Notes: generated by a model from the sequence alone, not told the origin. Shown: positions 8,388 to 17,010, numbered from the stretch's first letter. The stretch is DNA of 40,047 bases from an uncultured Bacteroidota bacterium (GCA_937871435.1 CALMQM010000002.1:1-40047); one strand, 5' to 3'. Numbers and translations are program-made.

Positions 8388-9158
8388 ATGATGTCATTCA
8401 CAGATACCCACATCCATCTGTATGCTGAAGAATTCGATTCCGATCGCGAGACCCTGATCCTTGAAGCAATACAGGAAGATGTTGGACATTTTTATTTGCC
8501 CAATATTGATTCAAGCTCAATTGATGGAATGCTTCGATTGGAAAAACAATTCCCCCAAAATTGTTTTGCCATGATGGGCTTGCATCCCTGTTCCGTGAAA
8601 GAAAACTGGAAGGAGGAGATGAAAATTGTAGAAAGCTGGTTGGAGAAAAGAAAATTTGTCGCGATAGGAGAAATGGGGATAGATCTGTATTGGGATAAAA
8701 CATTTGTAGAAGAGCAGAAGGAAGTTTTTCGTCAACAGATACTTCTCGCAAATCAATATTCATTGCCGGTTGTGATCCACTCCCGCGACTCCTTTGAAAT
8801 GATATATGAATTATTGCAGGAGCGCCCCAAAGAAGGACCGTGTGGTATTTTCCATTGTTTCACGGGAAATGCGGATCAGGCACAAAGAGCAATCGATCTG
8901 GGATTTTATCTTGGAATAGGAGGGGTGCTCACATTTAAAAACTCGGGTCTCGACAAAGTGGTGGAGAATATTGATCTCCGTCATCTTGTATTGGAAACGG
9001 ATGCACCTTATCTTGCCCCAACACCTTTCAGAGGAAAGAGAAACATTCCTGTTTATTTAAAAATGATCGCAGAAAAGCTGGCCATGATCCATGGAAAGAC
9101 GCTGGAAGAAATAGGGAAAATCACTTCCGAAAACGCGACCAAAATATTTACACATTAA
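8388..9158 (+). CDS. TatD family metal-dependent hydrolase (DNase)
   Basis: The TIM-barrel amidohydrolase motifs are in order: DTHIHLY at the N-terminus (two metal His), GEMGIDLYW (Glu), VIHSRDSF, GIFHCFTG and ETDAPYLAP (final metal Asp). TatD proteins are 3'-5' exonucleases on DNA or RNA, linked to repair and to degradation of nucleic acid. I place the start at ATG 8388 (or the adjacent ATG 8391) because a longer frame from TTG 8364 adds residues with no family counterpart and runs through the inverted repeat. The asparaginase gene follows after ten bases, an arrangement seen often in Bacteroidota, so they probably form an operon. Confidence 0.92.
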   Translation: MMSFTDTHIHLYAEEFDSDRETLILEAIQEDVGHFYLPNIDSSSIDGMLRLEKQFPQNCFAMMGLHPCSVKENWKEEMKIVESWLEKRKFVAIGEMGIDLYWDKTFVEEQKEVFRQQILLANQYSLPVVIHSRDSFEMIYELLQERPKEGPCGIFHCFTGNADQAQRAIDLGFYLGIGGVLTFKNSGLDKVVENIDLRHLVLETDAPYLAPTPFRGKRNIPVYLKMIAEKLAMIHGKTLEEIGKITSENATKIFTH

Positions 9159-9168
9159 TCCATTTCCG

Positions 9169-10188
9169 GTGAAGAACAGAAAAAACATTCTCATCATTTA
9201 TACCGGTGGTACGATCGGGATGATGAAGGAGCACAGGAATCAATCTCTTGTTCCTGTGAATTTCAAAGAAATCATTCAACAGGTTCCGGAACTGTTGCAC
9301 CTCAATTGCAAAATTGATTTCCATGCATCTCAAACTCCCATAGACTCATCTAATGTTACACCGGAATTTTGGGAAGAGCTGGCACTCGTGATTGAAAAAA
9401 AATATGAACGGTATGACGGGTTTGTGATTTTGCATGGTACAGACACGATGGCCTATACAGCATCAGCGTTGAGTTTTATGCTTCAAAATCTTGGCAAACC
9501 GGTTATCCTTACGGGCTCCCAATTGCCGGTTGGAGTCATCCGTACCGATGCACGACGCAATCTGATCACGAGTATTGAAATCGCGTCTTCTGATCGTATT
9601 ATTCCGGAAGTCTGCATTTATTTTAGTAACCAACTGTACCGCGGAAACCGTGCGGAAAAATATACGTCGAGTAAGTTTGATGCTTTTCAATCGAGTAATT
9701 ATCCGGCTCTGGCCGATGCAGGTGTCAACATTGTCTTCCACGATGATTTTATCCGTGGCCGGTCCAGGAAGAAATTCCACCGACAAGGAGGATTTGATAC
9801 AAATATCGCGCTGTTGAAAATCTATCCGGGAATTCATACGGATGTCATTGATTCTACTCTTCGTACTCCCGGGTTAAGAGCAGCTGTGCTTGAAACATTT
9901 GGAAGCGGAAATGCGCCAACTGATCCGGCTTTTGTGGATGTACTTGACAAGGCAATCCGCCGTGGAATTGTTTTGCTGAATGTTTCTCAGTGCAGCGGAG
10001 GGACAGTTGATCAGGGAAAATATGAAACGAGTATGCAATTGAAAAAAATCGGTGTAATCAGTGGTCGTGATATAACAACGGAAGCAGCACTCACTAAACT
10101 GATGTTTTTATTCGGACAACCACTCAGCAGAAAACAGGTAGAAAAACTTCTGCAGGAAAATCTCGAAGGTGAAATGGCAGATAAATGA
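9169..10188 (+). CDS. ansA: Type I L-asparaginase
   Basis: The 339-residue protein hydrolyses L-asparagine to aspartate and ammonia. YTGGTIGM (11-18) supplies nucleophile T15, HGTDTMAYT supplies T91 and D92, and K164 follows in RAEKY; T91 and D92 have the same numbers as in E. coli AnsA. TGSQLP at 115-120 is also typical. No signal peptide is present, which fits the cytoplasmic type I enzyme. The start is GTG at 9169: the next in-frame ATG falls inside the active-site motif. It lies ten bases behind tatD and converges on dusB. Confidence 0.94.
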   Translation: MKNRKNILIIYTGGTIGMMKEHRNQSLVPVNFKEIIQQVPELLHLNCKIDFHASQTPIDSSNVTPEFWEELALVIEKKYERYDGFVILHGTDTMAYTASALSFMLQNLGKPVILTGSQLPVGVIRTDARRNLITSIEIASSDRIIPEVCIYFSNQLYRGNRAEKYTSSKFDAFQSSNYPALADAGVNIVFHDDFIRGRSRKKFHRQGGFDTNIALLKIYPGIHTDVIDSTLRTPGLRAAVLETFGSGNAPTDPAFVDVLDKAIRRGIVLLNVSQCSGGTVDQGKYETSMQLKKIGVISGRDITTEAALTKLMFLFGQPLSRKQVEKLLQENLEGEMADK

Positions 10189-10208
10189 ACGAAAATTCAT
10201 TTATATAA

Positions 10209-10231
10209 ATAACCGGATGAAATCCGCTTAT
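10209..10231. terminator. Weak hairpin between convergent ansA and dusB
   Basis: ATAAcCGGAT (10209-10218) pairs with ATCCGcTTAT (10222-10231) with one mismatch and a GAA loop. It overlaps the dusB stop codon and lacks a T-run, so a terminator role is only possible. Confidence 0.35.
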
Positions 10232-11217
10232 AGAGGAAGAGCTTCGCTGTATCTTTCCAGAACTTCGTTCAGAATACAATGAATCTCGTCGATGTTTTCT
10301 GAGGTAACCAGACGGGTTCTGAAATCTTTGAAATGATCCAGACCTTTGAAATAATTGCTGTAATGTCTGCGCATCTCATAAATTCCGACACGCGGTCCTT
10401 TCCATTCAATCGATTTGCTGAAATGTATGCGACAAACATCCACACGTTGTTCAATTGTTGGAGCAGAGATTTTTTCTCCGGTATTTAAAAAATGCCGGAT
10501 CTCCTGAAAGATCCACGGATAACCTATACTGGCCCGACCAATCATGACTCCGTCTACGCCGTATTTGCCGCGCATTTCCTGTGCCTTTTCCGGAGAATCC
10601 ACGTCGCCATTACCGAAGATCGGAATGTGAATTCGCGGATTGTCTTTGATGGCTCCGATCAGGGTCCAGTCAGCTGCGCCTTTGTACATTTGTTTGCGGG
10701 TACGACCGTGCACAGTGAGTGCTTGTATTCCGATATCCTGTAATCTTTCTGCAACCTCAACTATATTCTTTGTGTTATCATCCCATCCCAATCGGGTTTT
10801 GACGGTAACAGGAAGTTTGACGGCTTTGACGATCGCTTCTGTCATGCTCACCATCTTCGGGATATCCTGAAGCAACGCGGCGCCGGCTCCTTTGCACGCA
10901 ACAGCTTTAACCGGACAGCCATAATTAATGTCAATAAGATCCGGTTGGGCTTGCTCCGCAATTTCAGCGGCTTCAATCATAGATTCAATTTCACTACCAA
11001 ATAATTGAATTCCGATGGGACGTTCGTATTCAAAAATATCAAGTTTCATCACGCTCTTTGCCGCGTCGCGAATCAATCCTTCTGATGAAATAAACTCAGT
11101 ATACATCATATCTGCTCCGTTCACTTTACACACATAACGGAATGGCGGATCACTCACATCCTCCATAGGCGCGAGCAACAACGGAAATTCCGGCAGATTG
11201 ATGTTTCCGATTTTCAC
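10228..11217 (-). CDS. dusB: tRNA-dihydrouridine synthase DusB
   Basis: A 329-residue FMN enzyme that reduces uridine in tRNA with NADPH. LAPMEDVSDPPFR (15-27) binds FMN, and DINYGCPVKAV contains the catalytic C101; VKTRLGWD, TVHGRTR and GNGDV are the remaining barrel signatures. The length matches the DusB subfamily. The start ATG at 11215-11217 is preceded on the minus strand by low-complexity tandem repeats in which no consensus promoter is visible. Confidence 0.95.
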   Translation of the reverse strand: MKIGNINLPEFPLLLAPMEDVSDPPFRYVCKVNGADMMYTEFISSEGLIRDAAKSVMKLDIFEYERPIGIQLFGSEIESMIEAAEIAEQAQPDLIDINYGCPVKAVACKGAGAALLQDIPKMVSMTEAIVKAVKLPVTVKTRLGWDDNTKNIVEVAERLQDIGIQALTVHGRTRKQMYKGAADWTLIGAIKDNPRIHIPIFGNGDVDSPEKAQEMRGKYGVDGVMIGRASIGYPWIFQEIRHFLNTGEKISAPTIEQRVDVCRIHFSKSIEWKGPRVGIYEMRRHYSNYFKGLDHFKDFRTRLVTSENIDEIHCILNEVLERYSEALPL

Positions 11218-11220
11218 TTG

Positions 11221-11301
11221 TTTAGTCGTTAGTTGTTAGTTGATAGTTGTTAGTGGTTGGTGGTTAGTAGTTGTTGGGTAGTGCTTAGTGCTTGTGGGGT
11301 T
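11221..11301. repeat. Degenerate TTAGTTGTTAG low-complexity repeat
   Basis: The stretch is built of gttagttgttag, tgatagttg, gtggttggtggttag and tgcttagtgcttg variants. It starts four bases upstream of the dusB start codon, a position usually reserved for promoter and leader. Confidence 0.7.
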
Positions 11302-11366
11302 GAGTAATTTCTAATTTGCTCTGAATGGTCAGGTTTTACATATTCTCAAATTCAATTATTAATCGC

Positions 11367-11434
11367 ATCCTAATACCTAATACCTAATACCCCAATCCCG
11401 TCCCTCGTCCCCCGTCCCCCGTCCCTCGTCCCCA
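11367..11434. repeat. CCTAATA triplet repeat and C-tract array (G-quadruplex candidate on minus strand)
   Basis: cctaata units (11369-11390) are followed by six C-runs of three to five bases at 11397-99, 11402-04, 11409-13, 11416-20, 11423-25 and 11430-33, separated by 2-5 bases. The minus strand therefore carries six G-runs with short loops. A weak -7-like TATCTTCG for the next gene is at 11443-11450. Confidence 0.7.
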
Positions 11435-11487
11435 ATTCTTATTATCTTCGCCACCCTATCGTTCTAAGGCGACAAAGGTACAACAAG

Positions 11488-12426
11488 ATGAGTTTCAAGG
11501 CAATTTGGGCGAACAATAGTCCCTATTCAAAATTCCTTATTTCTGTGGGGATCATACTATTGTGTGCGGTCTTTTCCACCCTGGTAAGTACACTACTTTC
11601 CTCCGCCATTTATCAGGTGAACTTTGCGGAACTTCAGACTTTGTTGAACAATCTGGAAGATCCCAGAGCGATCGCCATTTTAAAACTGGTGCAAACCATT
11701 TCTGCGATCGGGACTTTTGTTGTTCCGCCATTTCTGATTGCTTACCTGATAGATCCTGAACCGTTGACCTTTTTAGGGGTAAACAAAATGGCCAATTTAC
11801 GTTCCATTGTGATGGTGGTATTGGTTGTGATGGCTGCTGTTCCGGTCATCAATTTATTGGGGGAATTGAATAGTTCAATGCACTTGCCGGGATTTCTGAA
11901 AGCAGTTGAAGACTGGATGCGCGATTCAGAAGACAGAGCAGCGGGTCTCACAAAAGCATTTTTGGAAATGCCGGATGCGACAACAATGTTGTTTAATTTA
12001 TTCATGGTTGCATTGATTCCTGCCATTGGAGAGGAGCTCTTGTTTCGTGGAATTGTGCAGAGAATTTTCAGTAGTTGGTCAAAGAATATTCACGTAGGCG
12101 TATGGATGGCGGCATTTTTATTTAGTGCAATGCACATGCAGTTTTATGGCTTTATACCAAGACTTTTATTGGGAGCAATGCTTGGATATCTTTTTGTTTG
12201 GAGCGGGAGTTTATGGTTGTCAATTACCGCGCATTTTGTCAACAATGCAGCGGCGATCATTTTCACTTTTCTTTTTCAGCACCGGGTTTCCAGTATTGAT
12301 GTGGACACCGTCGGAACCAAAGAAGGAGATGTGCTGAGTGTCCTAATTAGTCTGGCACTTACAATTAGCCTGTTGTATATGATCTATAAATCAGAATCGC
12401 AAAAGCGGTTGCTTTCCGGGGAATGA
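11488..12426 (+). CDS. CPBP family intramembrane metalloprotease
   Basis: The 312-residue membrane protein has about eight hydrophobic segments. The family motifs are EELLFR (182-187), FSAMH with H216, and ITAHFVNN with H249 and N253, which form the glutamate/histidine active site of CAAX-protease/bacteriocin-processing (CPBP, ABI) proteins in the membrane. These cleave or bind prenylated or small hydrophobic peptides; the substrate here is unknown. The promoter for the following tRNA lies within its last codons and just after its stop. Confidence 0.9.
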   Translation: MSFKAIWANNSPYSKFLISVGIILLCAVFSTLVSTLLSSAIYQVNFAELQTLLNNLEDPRAIAILKLVQTISAIGTFVVPPFLIAYLIDPEPLTFLGVNKMANLRSIVMVVLVVMAAVPVINLLGELNSSMHLPGFLKAVEDWMRDSEDRAAGLTKAFLEMPDATTMLFNLFMVALIPAIGEELLFRGIVQRIFSSWSKNIHVGVWMAAFLFSAMHMQFYGFIPRLLLGAMLGYLFVWSGSLWLSITAHFVNNAAAIIFTFLFQHRVSSIDVDTVGTKEGDVLSVLISLALTISLLYMIYKSESQKRLLSGE

Positions 12427-12439
12427 ATCCCTATCTTTG
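12409..12439 (+). promoter_or_regulatory. Promoter for tRNA-Ser
   Basis: TTG at 12409-12411, a 20-base spacer and TATCTTTG at 12432-12439 match the Bacteroidota -33/-7 consensus exactly. The predicted start of transcription is near 12446, about 50 bases before the tRNA. The -33 element lies within the protease coding sequence. Confidence 0.75.
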
Positions 12440-12499
12440 TGCCCCTTTTAAGCAGAAAAGGCTTTTTTAATCAATTTCTGTTAATAACAAAGGAAAACA

Positions 12500-12587
12500 G
12501 GAGAGGTGTCCGAGTGGTCGAAGGAGCACGCCTGGAAAGTGTGTAGGCTCCAAAAGGGTCTCGTGGGTTCGAATCCCACCCTCTCCG
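12500..12587 (+). tRNA. tRNA-Ser (anticodon GGA)
   Basis: An 88-nt class II tRNA. The acceptor arm GGAGAGG (12500-12506) pairs with CCTCTCC (12580-12586), with discriminator G12587 and no encoded CCA. The anticodon stem CACGC/GTGTG encloses loop CTGGAAA with anticodon GGA at 12534-12536, which reads UCC and UCU. A long variable arm follows, and GGTTCGAATCC is the T-loop. The sequence is close to known bacterial serine tRNAs. Confidence 0.97.
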
Positions 12588-12593
12588 CGTTAC

Positions 12594-12669
12594 AGAGTCA
12601 GTGTTAGTTTCAATTGGGTTATCAGAAAATTCTGATCATCCGTGAGGAGACTGAGACTGACTCTTTTTT
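12594..12669 (+). terminator. Long nested terminator hairpin after tRNA-Ser
   Basis: An 18-base arm at 12594-12611 (agagtcagtgttagtttc) pairs with 12647-12664 with two G-T wobbles and one mismatch, followed directly by a T-run. Inside the loop is a perfect 16-base palindrome atcagaaaattctgat (12621-12636). It starts seven bases after the tRNA and probably ends its transcript. Confidence 0.75.
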
Positions 12670-12730
12670 ATTGGGCTGTTTCAATTTATTAAATAAATAA
12701 ACCAACATTTGCTTCGCAGGGCAAGGATAA

Positions 12731-12793
12731 GTTTCAGAGTGAATGATCAGAAAAATCTGACAACTCTTTCTGAAACCGACGCTTTTATATTTG
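12731..12793 (+). promoter_or_regulatory. Inverted repeat and -7 element ahead of the CotH-type gene
   Basis: gtttcaga (12731-12738) is mirrored by tctgaaac (12769-12776), and inside it tcaga (12747-12751) by tctga (12756-12760). Directly after comes TATATTTG at 12786-12793, a perfect -7 element without a matching TTG. A start near 12800 would give a 100-base leader. The remainder of the 312-base gap from 12588 to 12899 holds only the tRNA terminator. Confidence 0.5.
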
Positions 12794-12899
12794 TCGCAAT
12801 GCACAAGTCTTATTTATGCCATTCTTTGCAATGAATATTATTTGGATATTGTAGGATGCATTATTCGAATGTTTCGATCGAAGCCCTTGTAAAAAATGT

Positions 12900-15269
12900 A
12901 TGGCCGAAATAAAGACCAATCAAAATCCTACTGAAATAAAAAATGTGATCAGATATTTCTTTTTGTTCACATTGTTGTTCTATTCCAACTCCGCAAAAAC
13001 GCAATGCTGTAATTATATTTTGTCCATGCACGATAGTTATGGCGATGGATGGAACGGAGGATCATTGGAAGTATTTATCAATGGTGTTTCCGCGGGAAAT
13101 TATAGCGCGACAAATTTCGCGAGTTCGGCAACATTTGTTGTTTGCCAGGGTGATTTGTTTGAAATGGTGTATTCTGCCGGGGCATACGAAGAGGAAAATA
13201 CATATCAACTGTATGATGCAGCCTGGAATCTTCTCTTTACTGACGGACCGAATCCAACAACAGGAATTGTCTTCTCAACAACAGGTGACTGTAATGGAAT
13301 AGCTGTACCCGGATCCCATCCATGTACTGCTATACCAATTGATACCGGCCAATGTATTTTATCGGATAATACCGGATTTGCAGGGTCAGGAATAAATGCA
13401 GGATGCGCCAGTTACAATGGAGGCGATGTGTGGTTTTCTCTCATGGTTCCTCCTTCCGGAAGCGTCAGTGTTGCGACAGATAGTGGAAGTATTGGTGATA
13501 CCGGGATCGCAATATGGACAGACAGTTCATGTACAAACCTTCGGTCACTGGGTTGTGATGACGATGGAAACAGTAACAGCAATGGATATTTTTCGCTAAT
13601 TTTTTTACGTGATCTTAATCCGGGAGAGATGATATACATTCAGGCATGGGGCTATGGTGGTGCAACAGGAACCTTCCGAATCTGCGCAAGAGATTTAGGA
13701 AAGATTAATCTTGACAGTACTGAGCTGCCAATTGTAATGATCAATACACTTGGACAAACGATCGTTGAAAACACCAAGATCAACGCATTGATGGATGTCA
13801 AATACAATGGTCCTGTTGCGATGACTTATCTGTCTGACAGCGCGAATGAGTACAGTGGATCAATTGGTATAGAACTGCGTGGCGCTTCATCATTAGCATA
13901 TCCCCAACATTCATATGGTATTGAAACCCGCACATCAAGCGGATCAAACAACAATGTCCCGATACTCGACATGCCGGCAGACAATGATTGGGCGTTAATA
14001 TCTAATTACAACGATCGCTCTTTGGTTCGAAATGTATTAGCATATCGTTTGTTTGAACAAATGGGAAATTATGCTCCCCGAACACGCTTGTGCGAAGTAC
14101 TGGTCGATAGTTTATACAAAGGGATATACCTTTTGTGTGAGAAAATTAAACGCGATCAGAATCGTGTGAAGATCGCAAAGCTGACAACAGCCGACAGCAC
14201 CGGGGATGAATTAACCGGTGGTTATATTTTACAACAAAACTATTGGGATGCTAACAACAGTTTTCAATCAAATTATTCTCCGATCGATCATCCCGGATTT
14301 GATGTTCATTTTGTGTATGAATATCCGAAGGCAGATTCCATTCTTCCGCAACAACGATCTTATATCGCGACTTATGTAGATAGTCTGGAAGATGCACTGT
14401 ACGGCGCAAACTTTGCAGACACATCTATTGGTTATAGAAAGTATCTCGACACGAAATCTTTTATTGATTATTTTATCGTGAATGAATTGGCAAGAAATAA
14501 CGATGGATTTAAGAAGAGTGTATTTTTTCACAAGGACAAAGATTCAAATGGAGGAAAACTAAAAGCCGGTCCGGTCTGGGATTTTGACTGGGCATGGAAA
14601 AACCTTTATGGCTGTTCGATGTTTGAAGTGAGAGACGGTTCCGGCTGGGCACATCATGTGAACGATTGTCCGACGGATAATTATTCATGCGGATGGTATG
14701 TGCGAATGCTGCAAGACAGCTCATTCATCAATGAACTACATTGTACATATCAAGAATACAGAGCAACTATTTTAGATACGAATTATATTTTCGCAATCAT
14801 TGACAGTGTCCACAATCTCGTACAGAATGCACAGGTAAGACATTTTCAGCAATGGCCAATTTTAGGAAGGAGTGGACCGGCACCTGAATTAGATCCTGCC
14901 GCGACGACATATGATGCGGAACTGGACACAGTGAAATCCTGGATTAATCTGCGTTTGCAATGGCTTGATGCGAATATTCCCGGACTGTGTGTTCCGGTAA
15001 CTACAGGTTTGGGAAATGCAGGAATGAATAACACAATAAGATGTTATCCCAATCCATCAACTGGAATTTTTTATTTTGAAGGAGAAAATCTGAGCGTCGC
15101 ACCAATATTATTTATTGTTTACGATATCTCCGGAAAAATTGTCGATCAAAAGTTAATCGACAAGGGAGAGATAAAATTTGAATACACCGCGAAACACAAA
15201 GGTGTTTATTTCTTTACGCTGACATCGCCAACCAGGAGAATACAATATGGAAAGATGGTGGTGATGTAG
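12900..15269 (+). CDS. Secreted CotH kinase family protein with T9SS type A sorting domain
   Basis: The 789-residue precursor has a signal segment (about 15-34), two N-terminal beta-rich domains (36-131, with SYGDGWNGG; and 135-265, similar to PPC/lectin-like modules), a CotH domain (about 275-695) and a C-terminal T9SS type A domain (712-789) starting CYPNPSTG. CotH proteins have a divergent protein-kinase fold. Here IELRGASSLAYPQHSY, DWALISNYNDRSLVRN, NELARNNDG (N534, D535) and GPVWDFDWAW (D561, D563) match its ATP and metal-binding blocks. In Bacillus, CotH phosphorylates spore-coat proteins. Here the product should be exported through the outer membrane, and its substrate is unknown. Many cysteines in the N-terminal part suggest disulfides. 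Confidence 0.88.
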   Translation: MAEIKTNQNPTEIKNVIRYFFLFTLLFYSNSAKTQCCNYILSMHDSYGDGWNGGSLEVFINGVSAGNYSATNFASSATFVVCQGDLFEMVYSAGAYEEENTYQLYDAAWNLLFTDGPNPTTGIVFSTTGDCNGIAVPGSHPCTAIPIDTGQCILSDNTGFAGSGINAGCASYNGGDVWFSLMVPPSGSVSVATDSGSIGDTGIAIWTDSSCTNLRSLGCDDDGNSNSNGYFSLIFLRDLNPGEMIYIQAWGYGGATGTFRICARDLGKINLDSTELPIVMINTLGQTIVENTKINALMDVKYNGPVAMTYLSDSANEYSGSIGIELRGASSLAYPQHSYGIETRTSSGSNNNVPILDMPADNDWALISNYNDRSLVRNVLAYRLFEQMGNYAPRTRLCEVLVDSLYKGIYLLCEKIKRDQNRVKIAKLTTADSTGDELTGGYILQQNYWDANNSFQSNYSPIDHPGFDVHFVYEYPKADSILPQQRSYIATYVDSLEDALYGANFADTSIGYRKYLDTKSFIDYFIVNELARNNDGFKKSVFFHKDKDSNGGKLKAGPVWDFDWAWKNLYGCSMFEVRDGSGWAHHVNDCPTDNYSCGWYVRMLQDSSFINELHCTYQEYRATILDTNYIFAIIDSVHNLVQNAQVRHFQQWPILGRSGPAPELDPAATTYDAELDTVKSWINLRLQWLDANIPGLCVPVTTGLGNAGMNNTIRCYPNPSTGIFYFEGENLSVAPILFIVYDISGKIVDQKLIDKGEIKFEYTAKHKGVYFFTLTSPTRRIQYGKMVVM

Positions 15270-15317
15270 AGCTTTATTATATCAGAACGCGGAGCCTGAA
15301 TTGTCGATCAATTTTTA

Positions 15318-16619
15318 TTATAGACGAATTAGTGTTTTATCGATTTCATCCCTCAGTTTTGGAGACACCTTTGTTTCATCAGCAAATTTTTTCCATTGGG
15401 ATACGGTATCATTGATTTCCCGGATCACCGCTTCCGCTTTTTTGTTCCTGATGGATTTGCCGATGATTAATAAATCTTCCATGGTAATATTGTTGCGTTT
15501 GCCGTTTACACTCAAGGCATGTTGACTCACCCATTTGTGATTGGGTTGATAGGCATGACACAGGTCGTAAGCCGGTGCCAACTCCCATTTGTCATCCTTT
15601 CGGAGTCTGAAAGAAAAGTTCTTCGTATGGTCATCGCAATTCCGGGCCAGTACATTAAATACCATTCTTCTGAACATTTGCTCCGCGGCAGAATAGGGCA
15701 ATTTTAGTTCCCGCATGGTTTGAAAAAGCTGCTCATAGCTGAAGCTGTTTACGGCGTTGTAGTCAAAATGCTTTAGCGCACAAAATGTTTGTATGTGATG
15801 TTTGACGGATCCTTCATCGCGATCAAAACGCCTTGTCATAAAATGAGCCCTTCCATTTTCCTCCAACAAACGGGAAGGCATCATTTCGATCCGGCACGCA
15901 ATTGCCATGTTGTAGTAAGCCATCTCCACTCTTCCGTAACCATGGGTTGTACCTAATTGCACATCACTGACACCGTCCAGTTTTATCAGCCAGTGTTCAA
16001 AACCTTTGGTGGTATTGGTTTGTCCCGATTTTACTTCTCCTGTTTTTTCGTTGTACGCAATTACGGCTTTGGGTCTTGCTCCACCTGCCGAGGTTCCTAC
16101 CCTCAGAATTTCCATCATTGCCTGTTCTTCTTCCTTCTGAAGATTCGTCACGAATGTTTCTTTTTTTGAAAGCATCCTTTTTGCAATATCCACCAGACTT
16201 TCTATTTCTATCGAAAACGGTCTTTTACTTTCCTTCAATGTTACGGGTTCAAACTCCAGCGCGCCCATTCCTCTTGTGCCAATGAAACAAAGCAGTTCAA
16301 CCGGGTTCATGCTATCCGGCGGGCGACCTTGACCGGCAAGCCACAGATTGATCAGATCATTTCCGTATCTGTCGGGAAGAGCATCTGCCAACAATCCCGG
16401 CAGTCCTTTGAATGTATCTAATTCGCCTTCGCCCTTTTTTCTTAGTGATGGAAATTCAAATTTATTTTTTCCGGAATGAATCGGCATCTGTAATGGTGCC
16501 AAATCCCAATTCAGGTTTTTGAATTTGGAATCGTATTCAAAAGCAGCCAGTCCGGTGGTTTCGTTCCATGCCACAGCACCCACTAACTCACCCCATATTT
16601 TTACATATGCTGTATTCAT
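15318..16619 (-). CDS. hipA: HipA toxin, serine/threonine kinase
   Basis: The 433-residue protein has the full HipA plan: an N-terminal subdomain (couple_hipA, 1-110), a glycine-rich loop VGTSAGGARPKAV (174-186) whose S177 lies in the region equivalent to the autophosphorylated serine of E. coli HipA, and the kinase core with MTRRFDRD (261-268), NVLARNCDDHTKN (322-334, catalytic D329 or D330) and APAYD (D352, metal). E. coli HipA phosphorylates glutamyl-tRNA synthetase and induces dormancy. The start is three bases after the hipB stop codon, so the pair is one operon. No disabling change is visible. Confidence 0.93.
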   Translation of the reverse strand: MNTAYVKIWGELVGAVAWNETTGLAAFEYDSKFKNLNWDLAPLQMPIHSGKNKFEFPSLRKKGEGELDTFKGLPGLLADALPDRYGNDLINLWLAGQGRPPDSMNPVELLCFIGTRGMGALEFEPVTLKESKRPFSIEIESLVDIAKRMLSKKETFVTNLQKEEEQAMMEILRVGTSAGGARPKAVIAYNEKTGEVKSGQTNTTKGFEHWLIKLDGVSDVQLGTTHGYGRVEMAYYNMAIACRIEMMPSRLLEENGRAHFMTRRFDRDEGSVKHHIQTFCALKHFDYNAVNSFSYEQLFQTMRELKLPYSAAEQMFRRMVFNVLARNCDDHTKNFSFRLRKDDKWELAPAYDLCHAYQPNHKWVSQHALSVNGKRNNITMEDLLIIGKSIRNKKAEAVIREINDTVSQWKKFADETKVSPKLRDEIDKTLIRL

Positions 16620-16622
16620 AAT

Positions 16623-16970
16623 TTACCAATCGCTTTTATCACTTTCATTCGTTTTTTTTCCTCGTGCTCGTTTTCTTTTCTCCTGCTCTATTTTTGCAAG
16701 AGCCAGCGGACTGATGGTTTCCTGAACAACAAAGCCTTCCATGATTTGCAATTGGTCCAATGCCCGTAACACCTGTATCAGACTTGCCAGGGTCACGGCT
16801 TCACCTCTTTCGAGTAAGCTTAAAGTGGAACGACTGATACCGGCTTCAAGAGCCAGCGTTTCCTGGGTTTTGTTTTGTTCCAGTCGATGGTGTTTTACAA
16901 AAGCACCAATGTGCGCGGCCAATGCCATATCGCTCATTGAATACCAATTTTTGTATGACTTATCGCTCAT
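16623..16970 (-). CDS. hipB: HipB antitoxin, XRE-type transcriptional regulator
   Basis: The 115-residue protein has a Cro/C1 helix-turn-helix at about 26-80: TQETLALEAGISRSTLSLLERG contains the recognition helix. It should neutralise HipA by binding it and repress the operon from the palindromes upstream. The C-terminus from residue 95 is a basic, charged tail (KRKRARGKK). Start ATG is at 16968-16970, about 33 bases downstream of the predicted transcription start. Confidence 0.92.
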   Translation of the reverse strand: MSDKSYKNWYSMSDMALAAHIGAFVKHHRLEQNKTQETLALEAGISRSTLSLLERGEAVTLASLIQVLRALDQLQIMEGFVVQETISPLALAKIEQEKRKRARGKKTNESDKSDW

Positions 16971-16992
16971 AAATTGCCATTTTTACCATTAA

Positions 16993-17010
16993 TGAATGAA
17001 TTGTCATTCA
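16993..17010. promoter_or_regulatory. hipBA operator O1
   Basis: TGAATGA-ATTG-TCATTCA is a perfect 7-4-7 palindrome. It covers the predicted transcription start and the downstream edge of the -7 element, a position that would block RNA polymerase. Confidence 0.8.

Noticed and set aside
9463..9837. 124-codon minus-strand frame inside the asparaginase gene
   Set aside because: It is a shadow of a well-conserved gene and has no domain features.
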